Source of the DNA: Dyella halodurans
GTDB taxonomy: Bacteria > Pseudomonadota > Gammaproteobacteria > Xanthomonadales > Rhodanobacteraceae
Direction: 5' to 3'
NCBI RefSeq assembly: GCF_026283925.1
Contig: NZ_JAPDPF010000005.1
Span: forward strand, 310,001-374,000
DNA: 64,000 nucleotides
Shown here: one piece after another, positions 8,953-18,435 of the stretch
Numbering within the stretch: the stretch's first letter is position 1
Layout: the number at the start of each line of letters is the position of its first letter
Translations under genes and position numbers: made by a program
Notes under the pieces: model-generated
Told to the model about the DNA's origin: nothing
The model's database searches: none
What the model saw: the letters and a program-made list of their open reading frames with translations, nothing else

Positions 8953-10533
8953 ATGTCGCGGTATCGCTTATTCACCCCTCTGGCTTTCCTGTTTGCGATG
9001 GCTTGTGGTTCGGCTGTCAGCACCACCCTCGTCACCCATGCGACCGATGCGCCAGCGGCGCCCGCTGCGACGGCTCCTGCCTCCGGCGTCTATTACGAAA
9101 TCTTCGTGCGCGCCTGGTACGACACCAATGGCGATGGCATCGGTGACCTCAATGGCGTCACCGCCAAGCTCGATTACCTGAAATCGCTGGGCATCAGCGG
9201 CATCTGGCTGATGCCGATCAACCCTTCGCCCAGTTATCACGGCTACGACATCACCGATTACTACGGCATCAATCCGCAGTACGGCAGCATGCAAGACTTC
9301 CAGCACCTGCTCGATGAGGCGCACAAGCGCGGCATCGCGGTGACCATGGACATGGTGATCAACCACACCAGCCAGCAGCATCCCTGGTTCCTCGCCGCCC
9401 ACGATCCCGCCGACCCGCACCACGACTGGTTCACCTGGGCCGGTGCACACCCGGACCTCAACGCGCAGAGCGCGCCGGGCGGCAGGATCTGGCACAAACT
9501 CGGCGACACCTATTACCTGGGCGATTTCGGCGGCGGCATGCCGGACCTCAACTATGACAATCCCGCCGTGCGCGCGGAGATGGTCAAGGTCGGGCAGTTC
9601 TGGCTGGCCAAGGGCGTCGACGGCTTCCGCCTGGATGCGGCCAAGCACATCTACGACGACTTCAAGTCGCGCGAGCACGATCCGGACATCGTCACCAAGA
9701 ATGTCGCCTGGTGGACGGAATTCCATGACGCCATCGCCACGGTGAATCCGCGCGCCACCCTGGTGGGCGAAGTGATGGCCAAGTCGCCCGACGAGCTGGC
9801 ACCGTATCTGAAGCCGCTGGGTTCGGTGTTTGACTTTCCGCTGGCCGAGCAGTTGATCGTCAGCGCCAAGAGCGAGCGTGTGGGCAAGCTCGACAAGCTG
9901 CTGGAAGACACCTACGCCGCCTATCGCGGCGCCGGGGATGTTCCGTATATCGACTCCACCTTCCTCTCCAACCACGACCAGGAACGCGTGATGAGTCGCC
10001 TCGACGGCGATGGCCAGCGCATGCGCATGGCCGCGGCGATGCTGCTGACCCTGCCGGGCCGGCCGTATATCTACTACGGCGAAGAGCTGGGCATGGAGGG
10101 ACGCAAGCCGGACGAGAACCTGCGCGAGCCGATGCGCTGGCAGCGCGAGGCCGAAGTTGGCGAAACGCGGTGGAAGCCGTCGAGCGTGAATCAAGGCGAA
10201 GCGGTGTCGGTACAGGCCGAGCAGGACGACCCTGCTTCGATGCTGAATTTCTATCGCATGCTGATCAGCTGGCGCAGCCAGGTCGGCGCGCTGCGTGATG
10301 GCGACCTGCGGATGCAGGCCACCGGCAACTCGCACCTACTCGCCTATTGGCGCCAGGACGGCAGCCAGCGTGTGCTGGTCGTGCATAATCTTTCCGGCCA
10401 GACCGCCACATGGAAGCCGGCCAGCCAAGTGCTGCCCAAGGACGCCAGCGTGCTGTTGAAGAGCAAGTCCGATGTTTCGCTCACCGGCGATAGCTTGAAG
10501 CTCCCCGCCTACAGCAGCGTGGTGCTGCACTGA
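8953..10533 (+). CDS. Secreted GH13 alpha-amylase family enzyme
   Basis: Exported GH13 enzyme, 526 residues from MSRYRLFTPLAFLFAM. This start is chosen because GGAG lies 6 bases upstream; an in-frame ATG at 8941 and longer frames lack a ribosome-binding site. An N-terminal signal peptide is clear, and a cysteine at its end (FAMACGS) might be a weak lipoprotein site. Regions: I, MDMVINH; II, GFRLDAAKH with nucleophile D228; III, LVGEVM with acid/base E273; IV, FLSNHDQER with D342. The length and YYEIFVRAWYDTNGDGIGD opening resemble periplasmic or lipoprotein amylases (GH13_36-like, from memory). It should shorten imported alpha-glucans in the periplasm. Its TGA overlaps the ATG of the next gene by one base. 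Confidence 0.9.
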   Translation: MSRYRLFTPLAFLFAMACGSAVSTTLVTHATDAPAAPAATAPASGVYYEIFVRAWYDTNGDGIGDLNGVTAKLDYLKSLGISGIWLMPINPSPSYHGYDITDYYGINPQYGSMQDFQHLLDEAHKRGIAVTMDMVINHTSQQHPWFLAAHDPADPHHDWFTWAGAHPDLNAQSAPGGRIWHKLGDTYYLGDFGGGMPDLNYDNPAVRAEMVKVGQFWLAKGVDGFRLDAAKHIYDDFKSREHDPDIVTKNVAWWTEFHDAIATVNPRATLVGEVMAKSPDELAPYLKPLGSVFDFPLAEQLIVSAKSERVGKLDKLLEDTYAAYRGAGDVPYIDSTFLSNHDQERVMSRLDGDGQRMRMAAAMLLTLPGRPYIYYGEELGMEGRKPDENLREPMRWQREAEVGETRWKPSSVNQGEAVSVQAEQDDPASMLNFYRMLISWRSQVGALRDGDLRMQATGNSHLLAYWRQDGSQRVLVVHNLSGQTATWKPASQVLPKDASVLLKSKSDVSLTGDSLKLPAYSSVVLH

Positions 10534-12920
10534 TGCGCGCTCGCCTGCTCGCCTTGGGCCTGCTCGCCGCCATCACCGGCACGCCTGCGCTGGGCGCCGA
10601 AAGCCAGGCTGCGGTGACGACGGATCGTCTCTCCCTCGCCTTGCCGCACGGCGATCTGGAGTTGCGTCTGCTGGCGCCGGGCATCGTGCAGCTGCGCGTC
10701 GCGGGTGCCGCTGCGGCACCGGCCACGCCGGTGATCGATGCGCAGGCCAGCTTCGCCACGGTGACGGCGACGCTGGAACAGCAGGGCGACGAGCAGGTGT
10801 TGCGCTCGGATCAGGTGACGCTGCGCTGGAATCCTCGCCGCGCCGAGTTGCGTATGGAGGACCACGACGGTCGTCTGTTGCTCACGGCAGATCTTGCGCA
10901 TGCCGTCGAGGGGCGCTGGTCGCTACGCCACGCCAAGGGTGAGCCGCAATACGGCATCGGCGGCCTGAACGCCTTCGATGCCGCAACCGGCGATTTGCTG
11001 CGCCAGGGCAAGCAGGTCGCAACGGCGGGCAATCAAGGCCACACTGGCGCGCCGCTGGTATGGAGCAGTGCTGGCTACGGCGTGCTTGCCGACGCCGAGC
11101 CAGCACGCTTCGATCTGTCGGATACCACGATCGGCATTCGTGCCGAGCATGCGACGCGCAAGGATGCGCTAGTGCCGCAGGCGCAGGATGCGCAGGAGCG
11201 GCCCGTGCGCACGCTTTATCTTCTCGCGGGTCAGCCGGCCGAGCTGTTTGCCGGCTTGCGCCAGCTGAGCGGCGCGGCACCGATGTTCCCGAAGTGGTCG
11301 ATGGGCTTTACCAACAGCCAATGGGGCATCGACCAGCAGGAGGCGCTGGCGCTGGTGGACACCTATCGCGCCAAGCACATTCCGATCGACAACTTCACCT
11401 TCGACTTCGATTGGAAGGCCTGGGGCGAGGATAACGGCGAATTTCGCTGGAACACCGACAAGTTCCCCGGCGGTCCCGATGGCAGCTTGAAGCGGGCCAT
11501 GGATGGTCGCGGCATGCACATGACCGGCATCATGAAGCCGCGCGTGCACGTGGACACGATCGAAGGTCGCGAGGCGACCGCACACGGCTACTGGCTGGCC
11601 CAGTCCAAGCCGGCACCGGACTACTTTTCGCACAAGACCGTGCGCGATATCGACTTCGACAACCCGGCGGCGCGCGCCTGGTTCTTCAACGATGCGCTCA
11701 AGCACTCCTACGACACCGGCATCGTGGGCTGGTGGAACGACGAGGCCGACGATAGCGGCATCGACACCCAGTTCCTCAATATGCAGCGCGCGCTATATGA
11801 CGGCCAGCGTGCCCACAGCGCCCAGCGCGTGTGGTCGGTGAACCGCAACTTCTACCTCGGTTCGCAACGCTACGCGTATGGCGTATGGTCCGGCGATATC
11901 CAGAGCGGCTTCGCCAGCATGGCGGCGCAACGCCAGCGCATGCTGGCGGCGTTCGACGTCGGCGCGATGCATTGGGGCATGGACGGCGGCGGCTTCAAGG
12001 CGCCTCGTCCCACGGACGAAAATTACGCTCGCTGGATCCAGTTCGGTGCGTTCACGCCGATGTTTCGCGTGCACGGCGATTTTGGCCAGAAGCGTCAGCC
12101 CTGGGTCTATGGCCCGGTGGCGGAGAAGGCGGCCACGGAGGCGATCCGCCTGCGCTACGCGCTGATTCCCTATATCTACGCCTACGAATACCAGAACCAC
12201 CTGCACGGCGTGGGCCTGGTACGACCGCTGCAGTTCGCCTATCCCAACGATCCCGCGCAGCGCGACCGCATCGATGCCTGGATGTTTGGCGATTACCTGC
12301 TGGTCTCGCCCGTGGTCGAGCAGGGCCAGACGAGCAAGCAGCTGGCCTTGCCCCCGGGGCGCTGGATCGGCTACGCCGACGGCAAGCGCTACGAGGGAGG
12401 CAAGACCGTCACGCTACCGGTCGACGCCAAGGCTTGGAGCGATATACCGCTGTTCATCCGCGAAGGCGCGATCATCCCGCAACAGGTGCCGATGGAGTAT
12501 GTCGACGAAAAGCCGGTGACCTCGCTCGACGTCAACCTGTTTCCCGCCGGGCAGGAGACGCGCTTCGACTACTACGACGATGACGGCAACACGTATGGCT
12601 ACGAGCAGGGCAGTTATTTCCTGCAGCCGTTGTCGGTCCAGCGCAACGATGCCGTGGTGACGTTCCACGCGGCCGCCCCGTCCGGCAGCTACCAGCCGGC
12701 ACTGCGCCACTACGTGCTCGCATTTCACGGCGGCGTGGCAAGTGCTGTGAAGAATGACGGGCAAGCCTTGCCCAGGTTCGATGGCGTGGAGGCCTTGCGT
12801 GAGGCACCCGGCGAAGGCTGGGCGCAGGGCAAGGATCGCTACGGCGACGTGACCTATGTGAAGATCGCAGCGGGCGCGGACCGCCATGTGCAACTTACTT
12901 CAGCAGCCGACCAGCCATGA
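10533..12920 (+). CDS. Secreted GH31 alpha-glucosidase
   Basis: Glycoside hydrolase family 31 enzyme, 795 residues, with signal peptide MRARLLALGLLAAITGTPALG. Domain order: N-terminal beta-sandwich, (beta/alpha)8 barrel from about residue 245 (PKWSMGFTNSQWG), then C-terminal beta domains. Seen: FTFDFDWKAWGE in the barrel start, the nucleophile motif WWNDEAD (D403) and the acid/base motif HGDFGQK (D516). Specificity (maltose, isomaltose, other alpha-glucosides) cannot be settled. The start overlaps the stop of the GH13 gene, and the stop overlaps the next start by 4 bases, so the genes are translationally coupled. Odd: codons of about residues 207-224 lie in a 53-bp sequence that recurs, 50 of 53 identical, at the end of prmA (30985-31037). 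Confidence 0.9.
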   Translation: MRARLLALGLLAAITGTPALGAESQAAVTTDRLSLALPHGDLELRLLAPGIVQLRVAGAAAAPATPVIDAQASFATVTATLEQQGDEQVLRSDQVTLRWNPRRAELRMEDHDGRLLLTADLAHAVEGRWSLRHAKGEPQYGIGGLNAFDAATGDLLRQGKQVATAGNQGHTGAPLVWSSAGYGVLADAEPARFDLSDTTIGIRAEHATRKDALVPQAQDAQERPVRTLYLLAGQPAELFAGLRQLSGAAPMFPKWSMGFTNSQWGIDQQEALALVDTYRAKHIPIDNFTFDFDWKAWGEDNGEFRWNTDKFPGGPDGSLKRAMDGRGMHMTGIMKPRVHVDTIEGREATAHGYWLAQSKPAPDYFSHKTVRDIDFDNPAARAWFFNDALKHSYDTGIVGWWNDEADDSGIDTQFLNMQRALYDGQRAHSAQRVWSVNRNFYLGSQRYAYGVWSGDIQSGFASMAAQRQRMLAAFDVGAMHWGMDGGGFKAPRPTDENYARWIQFGAFTPMFRVHGDFGQKRQPWVYGPVAEKAATEAIRLRYALIPYIYAYEYQNHLHGVGLVRPLQFAYPNDPAQRDRIDAWMFGDYLLVSPVVEQGQTSKQLALPPGRWIGYADGKRYEGGKTVTLPVDAKAWSDIPLFIREGAIIPQQVPMEYVDEKPVTSLDVNLFPAGQETRFDYYDDDGNTYGYEQGSYFLQPLSVQRNDAVVTFHAAAPSGSYQPALRHYVLAFHGGVASAVKNDGQALPRFDGVEALREAPGEGWAQGKDRYGDVTYVKIAAGADRHVQLTSAADQP
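11151..11203 (+). repeat. Dispersed 53-bp repeat inside the GH31 gene
   Basis: Matches the reverse complement of 30985-31037 at 50 of 53 positions (differences at 11161, 11165 and 11179). Here it is read in frame as part of the segment RKDALVPQAQDAQERP between the N-terminal domain and the catalytic barrel. At the other site it forms the last codons of prmA and its downstream flank. Confidence 0.75.
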
Positions 12921-15160
12921 GCCTGCGTAAGACTTCCCGGTGGGGCCATCGCAGCGCCTTGGCGCTTGCCTGCGGCGCCTTGCTGTTTACCGGGTTGGCC
13001 CACGCCGATGCCGCCGCTCCCGGCGATACCCGGGCCAGCGTGAGCTGGCAGGGCAAGACGGCGAACATCAGCGCGGCATCCGATGGCAGCTACCTGCTGC
13101 GCTCGCCACAGGGCGAGCGCCGCATCCCTGCACAGAAGCTCACCGTGCACACCGCCAGCCCGTTGTTCGACGGGCTGTTTGCGATGGCGCAGGACGATTT
13201 GCGCCAGGATTCGGTGGCGGCGATCCGCGACGGCGCCTTCGACCACGGTGAGTCGATCGCCTGCAATTGCTTCGAGACCGGCGAGAAATGGCGTTACGTA
13301 TGGACGCGCGACCTGTCCTATGCCGTGGATCTGGCCTTGTGGCGCATCGATCCGGCGCGTTCGCGCCAATCGCTGCGCTTCAAGTTGTCCGAGGTGCGCG
13401 AACCGTCCGCGCCGCAGGGACTTTATGTGATGCAGGACACGGGCTCGGGCGGCAGCTGGCCGATCAGTACCGATCGCGTGGTGTGGTTCCTGGGCGCGCG
13501 GCATCTGCTGGACGACCCGGCCTTTGCGGATGAGACCTGGCGGGCGCTGACCGATACGCTGGCCCAGGACCGCCTTTATGTCTTCGACGAGCGGCTCGGC
13601 CTCTATCGCGGCGAAACCTCCTTCCTCGACTGGCGCGAGCAGAGCTACCCCGACTGGACCGCGAAGGACGTGCGCTTCATTGCCGAGTCCTATGCGCTAT
13701 CCACCAATGTGCTGCATTACCAGGCCTTGCAGCTGGCCGCTGGCCTGGCCGAACAGCGTCACGATGCGCTGGCGCCGGCGTATCGCGCCCAGGCCGAGGC
13801 GCTGAAGCGCGCGATCAACGCGCATTTCTGGCGTGCCGATCGTGGCATGTACATGAGTTACGTCGGCGCCGGAGCGATGCCGATCGAAGCGTATGACTTG
13901 CTCGGCCTGTCGCTGGCCATTACCAGTGGCGTGGCCGACCCGAAGCGCGCGCGGCAGGCGCTGGCCAACTATCCGGCCTGGTCCTCCGGCAGTCCGGTGA
14001 TTTGGCCGGAGCGCGCCGACCAGCCGATCTATCACAACCGCGCCATCTGGCCGTTCGTTAGTGCCTATGCGTTGCGCGCTGCGCGCAGCGTCAACGATGC
14101 ACCGCGCATCGCCCATGAGATGGACTCGTTGCTGCGCGGCGCGGCCTTGTCGGCATCCAATATGGAGAACTTCGAGCTGGCCACGCAGTCGGTGCACGTC
14201 GAGGACGGTGCCCTCAGCGGACCCGTGGTGGATTCGCCGCGCCAGTTGTGGTCGGTGGCCGGTTATCTCGACATGGTCCTCGGCGGCGTGTTCGGGCTTG
14301 GCGACGATGGCAGCATCGCGCCGAAACTGCCGGTGTCGTGGCTGCCGCAGCTGTTCGGTGAGAACAAGCAGATCAGTCTCGACCTGCCGGGCCAGCGCAT
14401 CACCCTGGTGCGCCCGGAAACCCTGCATGGCGATCTGCTGGTGGCCAAATCGCAGCATCGTGACGGCGACGAAACGGTGGTGGAGCTGACCGCGATGGCA
14501 TCGGGTGCGGCACCACTGCGCATGGATGCACCGCTGTTCGCGCCGGCCACGCCTGCTGCTCCGGTCGTGGTCGAAACGCCCCAGGGCCGGCAAGTCACGG
14601 TGGCCGAGAAGTCCGTGCTGTATGTCGATGGCCGGCGGCATGGCGTGGTGGATGGCAAGACCAGCTTGCCCACGCCTGCGTCCATGCAGTGTCTTCAGGT
14701 CGCGACGCTCGGCAAGGACGGGCTGGAGTCGCTGCCGAGCGCGGAAACCTGCAAGGGCCCGGAGATCCATGTCGACAGCGCGTGGCCGCGGGAATGGCAG
14801 GCCACGGCGACCGGCAAGTTCCGTGTGTCGCTCGCCTATCGCAACGACCATGGCCCGATCAATACCGGCATCACGGCTGGGGTGAAGCTGCTCGATATAC
14901 ATTGCGATGGTGCCGCGCCGCAGCGCTTCCCGCTGGCGATGCCGCATAGCGATGGCGTGCAGCGTTCCACCTCGGCCATATTCGCGGCGACTGCCGGCGC
15001 GCTGTGTCGCTTCAGCCTGGAGCAGGGGTTCAATATGAGTTTTCTGCGCAACAACGCGCATTACACCGGCGGGCAGGGTGGGGCCGAAGGTCCCGTGAAC
15101 GACGCCACCATCGAAGGGCTGCTGATTGCGCCGGTGGCCAACGGAAACCCGACACCATGA
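12917..15160 (+). CDS. Secreted six-hairpin glycosidase-like protein
   Basis: 747-residue exported protein with signal peptide (LALACGALLFTGLAHADA). Residues about 85-490 look like an (alpha/alpha)6 six-hairpin glycosidase fold: WRYVWTRDLSYAVDLAL resembles the YxWxRD motif of GH15-type enzymes, followed by QGLYVMQDTGSGGSWPI, DWREQSYPDW and YHNRAIWPFVSAYAL. A beta domain follows, and the last 130 residues (from about VDSAWPREWQATATGK) look like a separate beta-sandwich module, perhaps carbohydrate binding. The most likely role is exo-acting cleavage of alpha-glucan, fitting its place between GH31 and the sugar porter, with 4-base ATGA overlaps on both sides. No CAZy family or catalytic residues can be assigned with confidence. 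Confidence 0.78.
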   Translation: MSLRKTSRWGHRSALALACGALLFTGLAHADAAAPGDTRASVSWQGKTANISAASDGSYLLRSPQGERRIPAQKLTVHTASPLFDGLFAMAQDDLRQDSVAAIRDGAFDHGESIACNCFETGEKWRYVWTRDLSYAVDLALWRIDPARSRQSLRFKLSEVREPSAPQGLYVMQDTGSGGSWPISTDRVVWFLGARHLLDDPAFADETWRALTDTLAQDRLYVFDERLGLYRGETSFLDWREQSYPDWTAKDVRFIAESYALSTNVLHYQALQLAAGLAEQRHDALAPAYRAQAEALKRAINAHFWRADRGMYMSYVGAGAMPIEAYDLLGLSLAITSGVADPKRARQALANYPAWSSGSPVIWPERADQPIYHNRAIWPFVSAYALRAARSVNDAPRIAHEMDSLLRGAALSASNMENFELATQSVHVEDGALSGPVVDSPRQLWSVAGYLDMVLGGVFGLGDDGSIAPKLPVSWLPQLFGENKQISLDLPGQRITLVRPETLHGDLLVAKSQHRDGDETVVELTAMASGAAPLRMDAPLFAPATPAAPVVVETPQGRQVTVAEKSVLYVDGRRHGVVDGKTSLPTPASMQCLQVATLGKDGLESLPSAETCKGPEIHVDSAWPREWQATATGKFRVSLAYRNDHGPINTGITAGVKLLDIHCDGAAPQRFPLAMPHSDGVQRSTSAIFAATAGALCRFSLEQGFNMSFLRNNAHYTGGQGGAEGPVNDATIEGLLIAPVANGNPTP

Positions 15161-16656
15161 CGCGCAAGCCCGAATTGACGTTCTGGCAGATCTGGAACAT
15201 GTGCTTCGGTTTTCTTGGCATCCAGTTCGGCTTTGCGCTGCAGAATGCGAATGTCAGCCGCATCTTCCAGACGTTGGGCGCCGATGTCGCCGACATTCCC
15301 GCGCTGTGGATCGCTGCGCCGCTTACCGGCCTGATCGTGCAGCCGATCGTGGGCTATCTGTCGGACCGCACCTGGACCCGCCTGGGCCGGCGCCGGCCGT
15401 ACTTCCTGATCGGGGCGGTGCTCACCACGCTGGCCCTGCTGGTCATGCCCAACTCGCCGGCGCTGTGGGTGGCTGCCGGGCTGCTGTGGATCATGGATGC
15501 ATCGATCAATATCTCGATGGAACCGTTCCGCGCCTTCGTTGGTGACCAATTGCCGCCACGGCAGCGCCCGCTCGGCTACGCCATGCAGAGTTTCTTCATT
15601 GGCGTAGGTTCGGTCGTCGCGTCGCTGCTGCCGTGGCTGCTCGCCAGGATCGGCATCAGCAACGTGGCGGGGACGGGCGGCATTCCGGATACGGTGAAGT
15701 ACGCGTTCTACCTTGGCGCCGCCGTGTTGCTGGTGTCCGTGCTGTGGACCGTGTTGTCCACGCGCGAATATCCGTCCGAGCAGCTCGAATCGTTCGCCGA
15801 CAACGTGGTGGAAACGCAGGCGACCGATGTGTCGGGCGCCTGGCGCGTCGGCCTGGTGCTGCTGGGCATCGGCGTGGTCTTGCTGGCGGCGATTCGTTTC
15901 TATGCGCTGGAGAAGGAGCTTTACCTGCTCGCCGGTGGCTTCACTGCGTTCGGCGTCCTGCTTGCCTGGCTCTCGGCCACGCGCAGCCAGGGCATGCTAC
16001 GGCAAGTGACGGGCGACCTGTATGGCATGCCGGCGCCGATGCGGCGCCTGGCCTGGGTGCAGTTCTTTTCCTGGTTCGCGTTGTTCGCGCTGTGGATCTA
16101 CACCACCGCCGCCGTGACGGCCGTGCACTTCGGCAGCACCGATACGCATTCGGCGGCCTACAACGACGGCGCCAACTGGGTGGGCGTGTTGTTCGCCGCC
16201 TATAACGGCTTTGCCGCCGTGGCCGCCATCGCGATTCCGTGGATGGTGCGCCGCTGGGGCCTGCGCTTGAGCCACCTGGTGAATCTGTGGCTTGGCGGCG
16301 CGGGCCTGCTTTCGTTCCTGCTGATTCGCGATCCGCACTGGCTGCTGCTGTCCATGGTCGGCGTGGGCTTTGCCTGGGCGTCGATTCTGTCCTTGCCGTA
16401 TGCCTTGCTGTCGGACAACCTGCCGGCCGCGAAGATGGGCGTGTACATGGGCATCTTCAATTTCTTCATCGTGATTCCGCAGCTGCTTGCGGCCAGCGTG
16501 CTGGGTCTGTTGCTGCGCGTGTTCTTCCACGGCCAGCCGATCTGGGCACTGGCCATGGGCGGCGCCAGCCTGCTGGTGGCCGGCTTGTTCACGTTGCGCG
16601 TGAGCGAGCCCGCGCTCGAGCTCTCCGCCGCTTCTGCCAGCACAGGACGCCATTGA
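15157..16656 (+). CDS. MFS sugar:cation symporter
   Basis: Inner-membrane major facilitator, 499 residues from MTRKPELTFWQIWNMCFGF, with about 12 hydrophobic helices. SDRTWTRLGRRRPYFLIGA after helix 2 is typical of the SLC45/GPH-like group that carries sucrose, maltose or related disaccharides with protons; the same type sits in Xanthomonas and Caulobacter maltose loci. It overlaps the upstream stop codon by 4 bases (ATGA), so it belongs to the same operon. It should bring the products of the periplasmic glycosidases to the cytoplasmic GH13 alpha-glucosidase. The 51 codons of open frame upstream lie inside the previous gene and are not used. Confidence 0.9.
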   Translation: MTRKPELTFWQIWNMCFGFLGIQFGFALQNANVSRIFQTLGADVADIPALWIAAPLTGLIVQPIVGYLSDRTWTRLGRRRPYFLIGAVLTTLALLVMPNSPALWVAAGLLWIMDASINISMEPFRAFVGDQLPPRQRPLGYAMQSFFIGVGSVVASLLPWLLARIGISNVAGTGGIPDTVKYAFYLGAAVLLVSVLWTVLSTREYPSEQLESFADNVVETQATDVSGAWRVGLVLLGIGVVLLAAIRFYALEKELYLLAGGFTAFGVLLAWLSATRSQGMLRQVTGDLYGMPAPMRRLAWVQFFSWFALFALWIYTTAAVTAVHFGSTDTHSAAYNDGANWVGVLFAAYNGFAAVAAIAIPWMVRRWGLRLSHLVNLWLGGAGLLSFLLIRDPHWLLLSMVGVGFAWASILSLPYALLSDNLPAAKMGVYMGIFNFFIVIPQLLAASVLGLLLRVFFHGQPIWALAMGGASLLVAGLFTLRVSEPALELSAASASTGRH

Positions 16657-16660
16657 CGCC

Positions 16661-18358
16661 ATGCGTATCCGTTTGCCTCTCGCCTCCCTGATTGTTGGCC
16701 TCGCAGGCACCGCGCTCGCTGGTTCCGTGCTTGCGGTGGACCATGCGCCGCACGACTTCTACGGCACCGACCTGCCGTTCGCCGCCAACGCGATCTATTT
16801 CGTGATGACCGACCGCTTCGTCAACGGCGATCCGTCCAACGATCATCGTGACCAGGGTGGCGCACACCACACCTTCGACATTCCCGTGCAGGGGCCGAAT
16901 GGCGAGACCGACAACATCGGTTATCTCGGCGGCGACTTCAAAGGTGTACTCGACAACGCCGCTTATATCCGCGGCATGGGCTTTGGCGCGGTGTGGATCA
17001 CGCCGATCGTGGACAACCCGGATGAAGCGTTTACCGGTGGCGATCCGGTGACCTGGGGTGCTTCGCTGGCCGACCGTGGCAAGGCGGGCTACCACGGCTA
17101 TTGGGGTGTCAATTTCTACAAGCTCGACGAACACCTGCCCAGCAAGGACCTGGACTTTGCCCAGTTCACGCAGAAGATGCGCGCGCAGGGGCTGAAGACC
17201 GTGCTCGACATCGTCGCGAACCATGGCTCGCCATCGTTCAGCATGCCGGTGGCGCAGCCGATGTTCGGCCAGATCTATGACAAGGACGGCAAGCTGGTTG
17301 CCGACCACCAGAACCTGGCGCCGTCCGATCTCGACCCGGTGCGCAATCCCCTGCATCGGTTCTATCACGCGTACGACGACCTGGCGCAGCTGTCCAACAA
17401 CAACGATGAAAATCCGGCGGTGCTGGATTATTTCGTCGGTGCGTACCTGCAATGGGCAGACCAGGGGGCGGACGCGTTCCGCATCGACACCATCAGTCAC
17501 ATGTCGACCGCGTTTTGGAAGCAGTTCGCCACGCGCATCCGCGCCAGGCATCCCGGCTTCTTCATGTTCGGCGAGGCGTTCGACTACAACCCGGACAATA
17601 TCGGCCAGTACACCTGGCCGCGTAACGGCGGCATCAGCGTGCTGGACTTTCCGCTGCGCCAGCGCGTCGCCGAAGCGTTCGAGCACCCGCATAGCGACTA
17701 CGCACGCGTGGCCGAGCGCCTGTACCTGCGCAATGGTCCGTACGCGAACCCGTACGAAGTGGTGACGTTCTACGACAACCACGACATGGCACGCCTCAAC
17801 GCCACCGACGACGGTTTCATCGACGCGCATAACTGGCTGTTCACCGCCCGCGGCATTCCGGCGGTCTACTACGGCTCGGAAGTCGGCTTCATGCGTGGGC
17901 GCGCCGAGCACCAGGGCAATCGCAACTACTTCGGCCAGGCGCGCATTGATGCCGCGCCGAAGAGCCGCATCTACCAGCAGCTGGTGCGCATTGCCCAGCT
18001 ACGCGCGCGCACCCCGGCCTTGCAGAAGGGCTTGATGTTGCCGGTGCAGTTCAAGGGCGACCAGGCGGCGTTCTATCGCGTTTACCAGAAGGGCAATGAA
18101 CACCAGATCGCGCTGGTGCTGCTCAACAAGGGCGATGCACCCGCGTCGTTCGAGATTGCGGACCATCTGCAGCCCGGCACATGGAAGGCCGCCTTGGGCG
18201 GTCCCAACGTCGAGGTGGCCGCTGGCGGTGCGCTGCACGCCACGGTGGGCGCGCATGATGTGCAGGTCTATCTATTGGATGCCGCGGCGACGCGTCCCGA
18301 CTTCGTCGCGGAGCTCACCCGGCTGATGAATGAGCGCGGCCATCCCGGCGCGGGCTAG
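16661..18358 (+). CDS. Secreted GH13 alpha-amylase/CGTase-like enzyme
   Basis: Exported GH13 protein of 565 residues with signal peptide MRIRLPLASLIVGLAGTALAGSVLA. The opening IYFVMTDRFVNGDPSND and the YLGGDFKGV segment are like cyclodextrin glucanotransferases and related bacterial alpha-amylases. Regions: I, LDIVANH; II, AFRIDTISHM with nucleophile D276; III, MFGEAFDY with acid/base E305; IV, FYDNHDMARL with D375. The protein is shorter than a full CGTase and has only one C-terminal beta domain, so hydrolysis rather than cyclisation is likelier. It begins 4 bases after the MFS stop and ends the operon; a REP-type hairpin follows directly. Confidence 0.9.
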   Translation: MRIRLPLASLIVGLAGTALAGSVLAVDHAPHDFYGTDLPFAANAIYFVMTDRFVNGDPSNDHRDQGGAHHTFDIPVQGPNGETDNIGYLGGDFKGVLDNAAYIRGMGFGAVWITPIVDNPDEAFTGGDPVTWGASLADRGKAGYHGYWGVNFYKLDEHLPSKDLDFAQFTQKMRAQGLKTVLDIVANHGSPSFSMPVAQPMFGQIYDKDGKLVADHQNLAPSDLDPVRNPLHRFYHAYDDLAQLSNNNDENPAVLDYFVGAYLQWADQGADAFRIDTISHMSTAFWKQFATRIRARHPGFFMFGEAFDYNPDNIGQYTWPRNGGISVLDFPLRQRVAEAFEHPHSDYARVAERLYLRNGPYANPYEVVTFYDNHDMARLNATDDGFIDAHNWLFTARGIPAVYYGSEVGFMRGRAEHQGNRNYFGQARIDAAPKSRIYQQLVRIAQLRARTPALQKGLMLPVQFKGDQAAFYRVYQKGNEHQIALVLLNKGDAPASFEIADHLQPGTWKAALGGPNVEVAAGGALHATVGAHDVQVYLLDAAATRPDFVAELTRLMNERGHPGAG

Positions 18359-18431
18359 GTAGGAGCGCACCCAGTGCGCGATCACGGGGTCACCGCTCCG
18401 TTGGCTTTTTGCGCACTGGGTGCACTCCTAC
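18359..18431. repeat. REP-type inverted repeat pair between convergent genes
   Basis: Two 21-base arms (18359-18379 and 18411-18431), inverted, with one mismatch, starting with GTAGGAGCGCACCC; 31-base spacer. The element fills the gap between the last operon gene and the convergent lacI-type gene and may end transcription from both sides. The same arm sequence, with a small variation, occurs inside polA at 21729-21806. Confidence 0.8.
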
Positions 18432-18435
18432 AGGT

